64,000 nucleotides of DNA, from NCBI GenBank assembly GCA_016794445.1, contig JAEUKC010000038.1:1-64000 (forward strand), read 5' to 3'. The notes below the pieces were generated by a model, which saw only the letters and a list, made by a program, of their open reading frames with translations, was not told where the DNA came from and ran no database searches. Position numbers and translations under genes: made by a program. Source of the DNA: JADJMO01 sp016794445 (GTDB lineage: Bacteria > Myxococcota_A > Polyangia > Polyangiales > JADJMO01). Shown here in pieces: positions 29,254 through 36,136 of the stretch. How positions within the stretch are numbered: position 1 is the first letter of the stretch; each line of letters starts with the position of its first letter.

Positions 29254-29604
29254 TCAGTACTCGCGGGCCTTCACGATCAGGAGGGTGAGCTTCGCTCCGG
29301 CCTGGGTGAACGCACCCGTTGCGTCGAGCGCCTTCTCGGCCCCGATCTGGTCGCCGCTCTTCTTCTTGCGAACGACGTCGGCGGCGGACTTGTGGAACGC
29401 CGTGTGAGCGCACTCGATCTCCGCGAACGAGCCGCCGAGATCGCTCCGTCCGGGTCCGTAGAGCCACTTGCCGAAGTCGCAGCCCTGCGGCTGTTCCACG
29501 CTGGTGGCGTCGATGTCGGTCTCGCCGGCCATGAACTTCTTGAAGCGCATCTTCCATGAGGAGTGCGCGGCGATGGCTGCGTCGAGGTGCTCGCGTCGGG
29601 ACAT
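29254..29604 (-). CDS. Free-standing CZB (chemoreceptor zinc-binding) domain protein
   Basis: 116 residues made up almost only of a CZB four-helix bundle. The 3His/1Cys zinc set is H14, C42 (QGCDFGKWLYGPG), H67 and H71 (CAHTAFHKSA). In chemoreceptors and diguanylate cyclases this domain senses zinc or hypochlorous acid through the zinc-thiolate. Here it is a separate protein, so it would have to signal by binding a partner. The ATG at 29604 has GGAGG nine bases upstream. It is convergent with the GAF kinase gene, 91 bases apart. Confidence 0.85.
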   Translation of the reverse strand: MSRREHLDAAIAAHSSWKMRFKKFMAGETDIDATSVEQPQGCDFGKWLYGPGRSDLGGSFAEIECAHTAFHKSAADVVRKKKSGDQIGAEKALDATGAFTQAGAKLTLLIVKAREY

Positions 29605-30170
29605 GTGTGAACCCTCCTGCGTCTCTGGACGGCCTGCGCAGCGGGACCTTGAGGGTTCGACTGCGAAGTTGCGCGTCGCGCGGGCCTGGAGGTGCGGCCG
29701 CCAGCAGAGGTCCATGGGCGTCCGCGCGTTCGCGTGACTGCCTCCCGAACACACGTACGCCCACCATTCTCCCAGGGGCCGCGCGCGACCTCTTCGCCGT
29801 CCCCGCCTCCTGCCGGTGGGACCTCGACATCACAGCGAGTCACGCGGGGCGAGGGCTTCACGCGCGGCCAACCAAGGCGATGTTGACTCCGGTTGACGAT
29901 CTGTCGCCCGAGGTGACGGGCGTGCCCAACAGCGCCGTTGCCGACCATCGCGACACCGGACACCGGACGACGAGCTGGCCGTTGCTGACTCACGTTCGGA
30001 CCGTCCTTGCCGGTCGACACCGAGGTCGGCCCGCCGCCGACCTGCTGACCCGGGTCGCCGACCGTTCGACACGCTTCGGATGCGACGCTTGACTTGGCGT
30101 GTCACAGTTCGCGAACTCGTCCACTCTATTTAGTCAGGGGGGAGGGAGGTGCCGCATGGCATGACTCGTC
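29605..30170. other. Intergenic region with a short perfect palindrome
   Basis: About 565 bases with no convincing gene. It should carry the promoters for the CZB gene (minus) and for the small gene at 30171 (plus). The only strong structure is the 12-bp palindrome at 30106-30117. A GGGAGGGAGG run near 30140 looks like a ribosome site but lies about 20 bases from the nearest usable start. Confidence 0.5.
30106..30117. promoter_or_regulatory. Perfect 12-bp palindrome, possible operator
   Basis: AGTTCGCGAACT is self-complementary and lies 54 bases upstream of the GTG at 30171, in a position suited to a repressor site. No regulator can be assigned. Confidence 0.3.
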
Positions 30171-30428
30171 GTGCAGACAGTGGACGGGCTCTTCGGTGAG
30201 GTTGAGTGTCGGATCGAGGTTCGACGACTCGGGCACGAACTGGAGGGCAACTACTCGGCGCGTGTGAGTCGTCTCGCCTACGTCGTCCAGGATGGCGAGA
30301 CGCTCGGCGTGTGGGCGGTGGTGAGGCTGCCCGATCGCATCGTCGCCGCGTCGCCCGACCGCGTCGCCTTCGTGGCGTCGCGCTTGCTCGAGGGTATGTA
30401 CGGACGCTTGGCGATCGAGGTTTCCTGA
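30171..30428 (+). CDS. Small conserved-looking protein of unknown function
   Basis: 85 residues from a GTG start; an in-frame stop at 30162-30164 rules out a longer form. Codons are strongly G/C-ending, which supports real coding. The protein looks like a small alpha/beta domain: alternating beta-type stretches (CRIEVRRLGHELEGNYS; LGVWAVVRLPDRIVAAS) and a final helix RVAFVASRLLEGMYG. No Cys pairs, signal peptide or membrane segment is present. I do not recognise the family. Confidence 0.5.
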   Translation: MQTVDGLFGEVECRIEVRRLGHELEGNYSARVSRLAYVVQDGETLGVWAVVRLPDRIVAASPDRVAFVASRLLEGMYGRLAIEVS

Positions 30429-30436
30429 GATCCGCG

Positions 30437-30634
30437 AAAGTACCGCCGATCGTCGACACGGCGCAGATCACCTTCGTACAGTGTCTGAAGCCCATCACCA
30501 CGGGAATCGACGCCCAGGCAATCATGCGGCGCGTGGGCATCACGGTCTTCGCGACGATCCCGACCTGGGCTCGTGGGCTCGCGCTGGTCGAACGTCTGCG
30601 CGAACTCGTCGCTTCGTGCGTGCCGGGCGACTAG
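30437..30634 (+). pseudogene. Coding-like fragment without a start
   Basis: This stretch reads with strong G/C third positions and a plausible sequence (DTAQITFVQCLKPITTG; TVFATIPTWARGLALVERLR), then stops at 30634. No ATG, GTG or TTG sits near its 5' end, and the same frame upstream is only the shadow of the gene at 30171. It may be the tail of a decayed gene or the product of a frameshift from that gene. Function unknown. Confidence 0.3.
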
Positions 30635-30931
30635 CCGTCATCGTGGTGTCGAGCGGACGCGCCTCGACGATCTCTGCGAGGAACTCCGGCAGGGCCACGG
30701 AAGGGCTGCGACGAACGCGGGGTCTCGCGACCGCAAGCGGAGACGGGCGCGACGAGGAGCGCGACCCAAGGCGGCGCACATCCGCGCGTTCAACGTCGAG
30801 TGGAGGCGGGTGATGGTGCTGATACGGCAAGACGATCGACGGGTGAGACGCTGCCTCGCAGGGCTTCGCGTGGATAGACGTTCCATGTTCCACGATTGAC
30901 CGGCCCCGCCTTCCAGGATTACCTTACCTCG

Positions 30932-31399
30932 ATGGTCAAACGCAAGAAGTCAGGCCGATCGCAACGCACCAAGCCTTCGACAAACCGCCGCGGTGCTCTG
31001 GAGGTGGTCGAGAAGCGCCTCGTCGCGCGCGCGTTCAACGATCTCATCGCCAGCAGCAAGGTCGTTGGAGTCGACGGGCGAACGGAGAAGCGGCGGGCAC
31101 GGTTGCTGAGGGACCTCGCCGGCGACGGCGTCAAGGCCCTCAAGCCGATCCACGTGCTCGGCCTGGTCCGCGAACTCATGGAGCTGGGCGAGACACTCGG
31201 CGCCATTCGCAAGGTCCGCTCGGTGCCGCGCCCCCGCCCGTCGTCGCCAGAGCTGGTCGCCCTCGTTGCGCGGTTGCACGTTGCCTATGCCTTCCCAGGG
31301 GTGGTCTACCGGTTCGTCGGCGTGGGCGACGACGTGCTCGCGAGGGCGGGCGTCGTCGGGCTCGCCAAGAAGCGAGGACGGCCGAAGCGCAGCCCTTGA
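30932..31399 (+). CDS. Basic protein with an AT-hook-like C-terminus
   Basis: 155 residues from the ATG at 30932; an in-frame ATG at 30896 would add 12. The N-terminus is highly basic (MVKRKKSGRSQRTKPSTNRR), the middle is helical (VEKRLVARAFNDLIASSK; VLGLVRELMELGETLGAIRK), and the last residues KKRGRPKRSP contain the RGRP core of an AT-hook. It could be a small DNA-binding or nucleoid-type protein. No known family is recognised and the AT-hook may be chance in a basic tail. Confidence 0.5.
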   Translation: MVKRKKSGRSQRTKPSTNRRGALEVVEKRLVARAFNDLIASSKVVGVDGRTEKRRARLLRDLAGDGVKALKPIHVLGLVRELMELGETLGAIRKVRSVPRPRPSSPELVALVARLHVAYAFPGVVYRFVGVGDDVLARAGVVGLAKKRGRPKRSP

Positions 31400-31656
31400 T
31401 CGAAGGTCGACGACAGGTGCGCGGCGGGCCAGCGACCAAGCTCCTGCCGCCATTCGTCTGCTGACAGCCGCCGACCCGCAGGTTGCGTGCGCGCAGGGCG
31501 TCGGCCTCGACGTCGAGCGGGAGCCGGCGACGTCGCGTTTCTCAGCCCCGTCGTGAGGGCCGTGGGCGCCGCGTGGTCGAAGCCGATGTCGGTCACTCGT
31601 TTCGGACTTCGTGCGTGCCACTTCTCGGACGCGGCAGTAGACTGAACGTGGCGACC

Positions 31657-31676
31657 TTGGTGCGCGTTCGCACCAA
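31657..31676. promoter_or_regulatory. Perfect 8-bp inverted repeat upstream of paralogous-domain protein B
   Basis: TTGGTGCG, a 4-base loop CGTT, and CGCACCAA. It ends 21 bases before the ATG at 31698, directly ahead of a GGGAGGGAGC ribosome site. It could be a repressor operator or a mRNA hairpin that affects initiation. The same motif is not found before the two paralogues near 23.5 kb. Confidence 0.5.
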
Positions 31677-31697
31677 ACCCTGGGGAGGGAGCGCGAG

Positions 31698-32483
31698 ATG
31701 GCGGTCACGAGTGCTCGCGAGACGTTGAGTCTCCCGCAACGGTTGTTGCTGGACGAGCTGGAGGCTTGCTTTGGTGGAGACCAGGGCGCGCGCATCTTCG
31801 TGCAGGCAGCCTTGCTCTCCGCCCGCCTCAGCGCGTTACCGAAGGAGCCCGCGCTGCTGCTGGACTTCGCGCGGGCCCACCTCTTGGTGGTGCTCACGGG
31901 TGAGATCGGCGAACGTGGCGCTGCGGCGTTCCTCGCCCGCCTGCAGGCAGCAATGGAGGTGTTCGAGTCGGGGATGCGGGATCGGCCCGTGATGCCGGAC
32001 GTAGACATACCCATCACGTTCGATTCCATCGTTCCGCCGAGGCCCGAGCGAGTGGACAGCCCACGCCTACCGCTCCTTCCGCCCTCGGGCGGTGTCACCA
32101 GCAGTGGTCGTGTCCCCGCCGCGAGGCTGAGAGTGGTGCTGGTGCACGGCGATCGCTTCGGGCGCATCGGCATCGCGCGGCACCTGCTCCAGGCGTTCTG
32201 CGACGTCGACGTCGTGGACTCGTACCGCGACCTCGCCAGGCTGGACGCGACACTCCCGCCCGTCGCGATCGTCCACCTGGGAGCGCGAGACGTCGACGTC
32301 CTGCTCGACGGGTTGCTTGAGCGGAACCCCGCTCTGCGCGTCGTCGCCATCCTGGCCGACGACGATCGCGGAGCGGGGGAGGCGCTGCTCGCGCAGTGCC
32401 AAGTCCAGTACTACCAGCTCACTCCGAGCGGAGTGCGTGCCGCGGAAGTGGCGACCATCGCACGGAAGGTAGCGTTCTGGTGA
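31698..32483 (+). CDS. Paralogous-domain protein B: uncharacterised domain plus pseudo-receiver
   Basis: 261 residues. Residues about 10-95 are the shared domain (LSLPQRLLLDELEACFGGD; GARIFVQAALLSAR; LDFARAHLLVVLTGEIG), closely matching the protein at 22871. A Pro-rich linker leads to a receiver-like fold (about 145-261). Strand 1 is RLRVVLVHGDRF, but the phospho-acceptor position reads VAIVHLGARD (Asp to His) and the conserved Lys is missing (QYYQLTPSG). It therefore cannot be a normal phospho-receiver. The start has GGAGGG upstream. Confidence 0.75.
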   Translation: MAVTSARETLSLPQRLLLDELEACFGGDQGARIFVQAALLSARLSALPKEPALLLDFARAHLLVVLTGEIGERGAAAFLARLQAAMEVFESGMRDRPVMPDVDIPITFDSIVPPRPERVDSPRLPLLPPSGGVTSSGRVPAARLRVVLVHGDRFGRIGIARHLLQAFCDVDVVDSYRDLARLDATLPPVAIVHLGARDVDVLLDGLLERNPALRVVAILADDDRGAGEALLAQCQVQYYQLTPSGVRAAEVATIARKVAFW

Positions 32484-33066
32484 GGTCGGTGCGCCGGATC
32501 CCCCTCGCGGCCACACGACAGCCGTCGGAGAAGCGCGCAGCCAGACCTTCGCATCGGCGGAGCGTGTCGACGATAGGCGACCTCGAAGTCCTTCTCGGGT
32601 GTGACCGCGGCCAGGCAGGCAAGCGACAGCGAGTTCCCAGGGCACGGAGATGAGCTTGATGCGGAGCCGGCGAGCCATCGCGGGAGATCAAGCGGGGCAG
32701 CGTGGCTGGTCAACATGAACGTGCCAGTCATCGACCTGCCCACGATTCGTCGTGGTGGTCGAGCAAGTAAGGCGGCATTCATCCGGCGCATTCGTGACAA
32801 TTGTCGTGCGCCGACGACTTCCCCTCGCGAACAGCCTTGTCCGCGTTTGAGTCAGGCGTCGCGCGTGCCGCGTGGACCGTCGAGCGGGGCACCACCTGCT
32901 GCCCTCCGCGAAGGCCCCGAAGTTCGCGGCCTACAGGTTTCCTCGGTCACACCGACGTGACACTGGGCTCCCTTCGTCTCGGCGGGGACCGGTGACCGCG
33001 TCCAGACGATGCGTTCGGTGGACACGCGCCTGGAGGAGAGGGCAACATCAAGCCGGAGGGGGGACC
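32484..33066. other. Region without a supportable gene
   Basis: About 580 bases. Several frames are open but are Arg/Ser/Pro-rich with poor codon bias. One short frame from about 32715 (MNVPVIDLPTIRR) looks slightly protein-like but has no ribosome site and runs out quickly. The 3' end carries the strong ribosome site of the next gene. Confidence 0.45.
33055..33063 (+). promoter_or_regulatory. Strong ribosome-binding site fixing a TTG start
   Basis: GGAGGGGGG lies three bases before a TTG at 33067 (seven from the GGAGG core). No ATG or GTG in this frame has comparable support: ATG 32872 is about 195 bases upstream and GTG 33106 lies inside the domain. Confidence 0.65.
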
Positions 33067-33609
33067 TTGCCTCAACGTATTCCGCGAACCGGTCACTCGA
33101 ACGGCGTGATCACGGTCCTCGAGCAGTCGGACTCGGGGCTGTGCACCTTGCTGCAGCAAGCGGGATTCCGTGCTCTTCCCATGCCGCACGGGAGCCGCCC
33201 GCTACAGCCGGGTCTCGTGGTCGTGCGCGGCGACGGGACCGAGACCCTCGCCGAGGCGACCGACCTCGCGAGGCGACACAGCGTGATCCTCGTCAGCGGA
33301 GAGACGACGCGCGAGGCGTTCGCCCGCGCGGCGACGGCGAAGGTCGCCGGCTACGTCACGGTGCCCTTCGCGCCGCCCCAGCTCATTGCGACGTTGACGA
33401 TGGTATTGGCGCGTCGCGGTCCGGCCTTCACCCGTCGCGAACAACAGGTCGCCGATCACCTGCTGCAACACGCGCGGGCTCCGGCGATCGCCGAGGCCCT
33501 GCACATGAGCACCAACACCGCGCGCAACCACATCAAAGCGATGTTCGTGAAGCTGGGCGTCCGATCGCAGCAGGAGCTGATCAATCGCCTCCTCGGCCGC
33601 CCGCGCTGA
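33067..33609 (+). CDS. LuxR/NarL-type regulator with a degenerate receiver
   Basis: 180 residues from the TTG at 33067. The C-terminal GerE-type helix-turn-helix is intact (FTRREQQVADHLLQHARAP; AEALHMSTNTARNHIKAMF; KLGVRSQQELINRLL). The N-terminal receiver-like fold lacks its catalytic residues: the phospho-Asp site reads LVVVRGDG, the Ser/Thr position VILVSGE is retained, and the Lys position reads GYVTVPFAP (Val). It probably binds DNA without phosphorylation control or senses by protein contact. It lies near two other proteins with broken receivers. Confidence 0.85.
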   Translation: MPQRIPRTGHSNGVITVLEQSDSGLCTLLQQAGFRALPMPHGSRPLQPGLVVVRGDGTETLAEATDLARRHSVILVSGETTREAFARAATAKVAGYVTVPFAPPQLIATLTMVLARRGPAFTRREQQVADHLLQHARAPAIAEALHMSTNTARNHIKAMFVKLGVRSQQELINRLLGRPR

Positions 33610-33757
33610 CGCTCGGGTCAACCGCCGTCCGGCGTTGGGCCCGCGTCGGCCATCAACCGCCGACGCTGGGTCGCGTCGCACGCGCCCCGCGCGCGACACC
33701 GAAGACGCCATTCTGGGATCACCATCATGGCTCCCCCGTACCTCGGCCTGTCGATCC

Positions 33758-35356
33758 TCAGGCACACCGCACGTCGAACGCCGACAGGTCCGTCGGCCCG
33801 AGCAGCTGGGCTACGCGTCCGGGGAGCTCCCCGCCCCACTGCAGGAGATGCGCTGGGGCGATCTGCCAACCGAACGCCGCGCGATAGAACGTGAAGATCG
33901 CCTCGAGGTCGTCGAGTGCGTCGAGCAGCCAGCCGAGGACCGTCGGTTCCATCGTGGCGAGCGGCCCGAAGCGTCCCGAGAGCATGCCGAGTGCGGAGAA
34001 GCCGGTCGAACATGGCAGATCCGTGGCGACCACTCGCACACCCTGAATGTTCCGCTTCGGCGTGCTCACCCACCCGACCCCGATCAGCGCGAGCGCCGCG
34101 AGCCCCACCGCAGTCGACACGCCCGCGCCGACGGCGTTCGGCCGGCGCGTGAGCGCGAAGTCGAGCGTGTGCGTGACCCCCGAGCTGCCCCGCTGCGCCT
34201 CGGGCGGCCCCTGGGTCGCCGCCACGTGCGTCGGATCGCCGAAGACCGTGCTCAGCATGTAGTGGAAGTCAGGCCCATGGAGCGGGCTGATCCGTGTGCC
34301 GTGGACCATGCCCCGCCCGAAGGCCTGGGTCTGGTGCAACATGTGGATGCGCGCGACGAAGTCCGCCCCGACGGCGGGCGGCATGGCGCCCTGCCTGGTC
34401 ATCTCTCCCACGAAGCGCAGCAGGATCGGGATTCGGACGTCAGGAGCACCCAGCGCCTGGAGCAGCCCGAAGGCGCCGCTCGGGTCCTCGGCGGTGGCAT
34501 GGGACACGGGCGGTTCCCACCGCTGCTCTGGCGGCAGTCGCAAGAGCCCCCGCAGGAACAGCGTGAGCGGCTCGACCGCGTCGGCGCATGTGATCAGGGG
34601 GATCGGGGCGCTGAACTGGGCGGCGGAGACCTCTAGCTTCGTCTCCATGAACCCCTTCTTGACGGACACGCCGGTGATGGCGCTGTACGGGATCATGACG
34701 TGCTTGCCGCTCGCCTCGGTGTACGCGAGCAGGCGTCGGTCCGTGAGCAGCACCCCCTCGTCGCCCTTGCCCAGGGCGGTCTCGTCGAGGAAGGCTATGG
34801 GGCGTTCCCCCGTGGCGTGATCCAGCCACTCGGTGAACGAGGCCGCGGCGGCGCGCAGCTTCTTGCGCGGCAGATCCGGCGCCAGGTTCACTTGGTCGTG
34901 CCTCAGGAACTGCTGCGCCAGCTCGCCGATCGGACCGGTCAACGGGGGCGTGGCGGGGCTCGCGGTGCCGCGGTTGATCGACACGATGGCGAGCAGCACC
35001 CGCCTGAGGATCTCGGCGTCCCCGAGGATGAAGGGCAGCTTCACCTCTCCCCTGGAAGTGCGCAGCGAACCCTGCTGCTTCACGCCCTCCGGGAACACCG
35101 GCGGCTCCAGGATCTCGCCGAGGGCGACGCGCGTCTTCGGATCGTCGTAGTAGAGCGCCTGCGAGGTCAGGAGAACGCCCGCCTTCCCCGAACCGAAGAC
35201 GGTGTTGTCGATGAACAGCACCGGTTGTTCCTGCCCGAACGACGCCCACCGCGCGGCATTGGTGAGCCTCTTCGGGTCGATGCCGGGAGCGAGCTGCACC
35301 CCGCTCGGAGGGTCTACGCCGACCGCCTCCCTCAGTCGCTCGAGGAACTCACGCAT
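33758..35356 (-). CDS. Membrane-anchored protein with two bacterial-PH-like domains
   Basis: 532 residues starting MREFLERLREAVG. Two similar segments, PVLFIDNTVFGSGKAGVLLT and PIAFLDETALGKGDEGVLLT (about residues 45-125 and 180-265), each continue as a beta-rich unit (RRLLAYTEASGKHVMIPYSA) like bacterial PH/GRAM-type domains. A single membrane segment (VSTAVGLAALALIGVGWV, about residue 430) is followed by about 90 residues with MEPTVLGWLLDALDDLEAIF. No catalytic motif is visible. I do not recognise a named family; a membrane-lipid or scaffold role is inferred from the PH-like units. Confidence 0.65.
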   Translation of the reverse strand: MREFLERLREAVGVDPPSGVQLAPGIDPKRLTNAARWASFGQEQPVLFIDNTVFGSGKAGVLLTSQALYYDDPKTRVALGEILEPPVFPEGVKQQGSLRTSRGEVKLPFILGDAEILRRVLLAIVSINRGTASPATPPLTGPIGELAQQFLRHDQVNLAPDLPRKKLRAAAASFTEWLDHATGERPIAFLDETALGKGDEGVLLTDRRLLAYTEASGKHVMIPYSAITGVSVKKGFMETKLEVSAAQFSAPIPLITCADAVEPLTLFLRGLLRLPPEQRWEPPVSHATAEDPSGAFGLLQALGAPDVRIPILLRFVGEMTRQGAMPPAVGADFVARIHMLHQTQAFGRGMVHGTRISPLHGPDFHYMLSTVFGDPTHVAATQGPPEAQRGSSGVTHTLDFALTRRPNAVGAGVSTAVGLAALALIGVGWVSTPKRNIQGVRVVATDLPCSTGFSALGMLSGRFGPLATMEPTVLGWLLDALDDLEAIFTFYRAAFGWQIAPAHLLQWGGELPGRVAQLLGPTDLSAFDVRCA

Positions 35357-35605
35357 CGGCGCGGAGTCTACGCCGCGCAGGGGCGACGGTCGAACGCCGA
35401 GTGCCACGCCGTCGCATACTGCGCCCGGAGAGCGTGCGATGGTTGACGTGCTCGAGCCAGGCCTCAGGCCGGGGAGATCTGCCTCGTCGACGAAGCGTCG
35501 CGACCGCTGGCCCTCGCGGCGTGCCGCATGGGCGGACGTCCTCGACGAGGCGGGGACCCACCTGGCAGTGCTGACAAGCGCGGACAGGCGTCGACGTCGC
35601 CAACG

Positions 35606-36090
35606 ATGTTCGCAGGTCTCGAGATCGACGGCTTCCGGCTCGACGGGCTCGGGCGGGTCAACCTCATCATGGGGAAGAACAACTCCGGGAAGACCTCGTT
35701 GCTCGAGGCCATCAACCTGCTCGGCAACCAACAGATGATCCAGGGGCTTCCAGGCCTGTTCCGCGCAAACACCGGGCCGGTCGCCGAGCTCTTCTTCCCG
35801 TGGCTCGTGAGGGATGGGTGCGCATCGACCTCGCTCGCCGCGTTGCAGACGAGCGTCCGCGCCGCATCGTTCTGGCCGCGTCGCCGGCCCAGGTCGCGGG
35901 CCTGACGCGGATGAGTCCGAGGCTGGGCGACGTCAGCCTGTGGGTTGGCCGCCGCGTCTCGGCCCGGGCGCTCGCGCTCGCGTCTTCGACTTCGCGCGGC
36001 CTGATTTCGCGTCTCTCGTCGCGTTTCTGCGGCGATCCGAGTGGCGATGGCCAGGCAGGCGGTTCATCGCGCTGCAGCCCCGGCACGCGA
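35606..36090 (+). pseudogene. Remnant of an AAA/OLD-type ATPase gene with two frameshifts
   Basis: The ATG at 35606 begins MFAGLEIDGFRLDGLGRVN and an intact Walker A, MGKNNSGKTSLLEAINLLG, as in RecF/OLD-like ATPases. After FFPWLV (about 35805) the coding bias moves to the next frame (REGWVRIDLARRVADERPRR). After about 35960 it moves to the third frame (VFDFARPDFASLVAFLRR; PGRRFIALQP). No Walker B or signature motif follows before the hybrid kinase gene starts. A truncated, decayed ATPase, perhaps once part of a defence module, is the best reading. Confidence 0.55.
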
Positions 36091-36136
36091 CAAGCACGGC
36101 GGATCCGCCACAGCGCGGGTCTGGTAGCCTCTCCTC

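Noticed and set aside
32872..33066. Longer LuxR regulator starting at the ATG 32872
   Set aside because: The extra 65 codons have poor codon bias and Arg/Ser-rich content. A strong ribosome site immediately before TTG 33067 fits the family length better.
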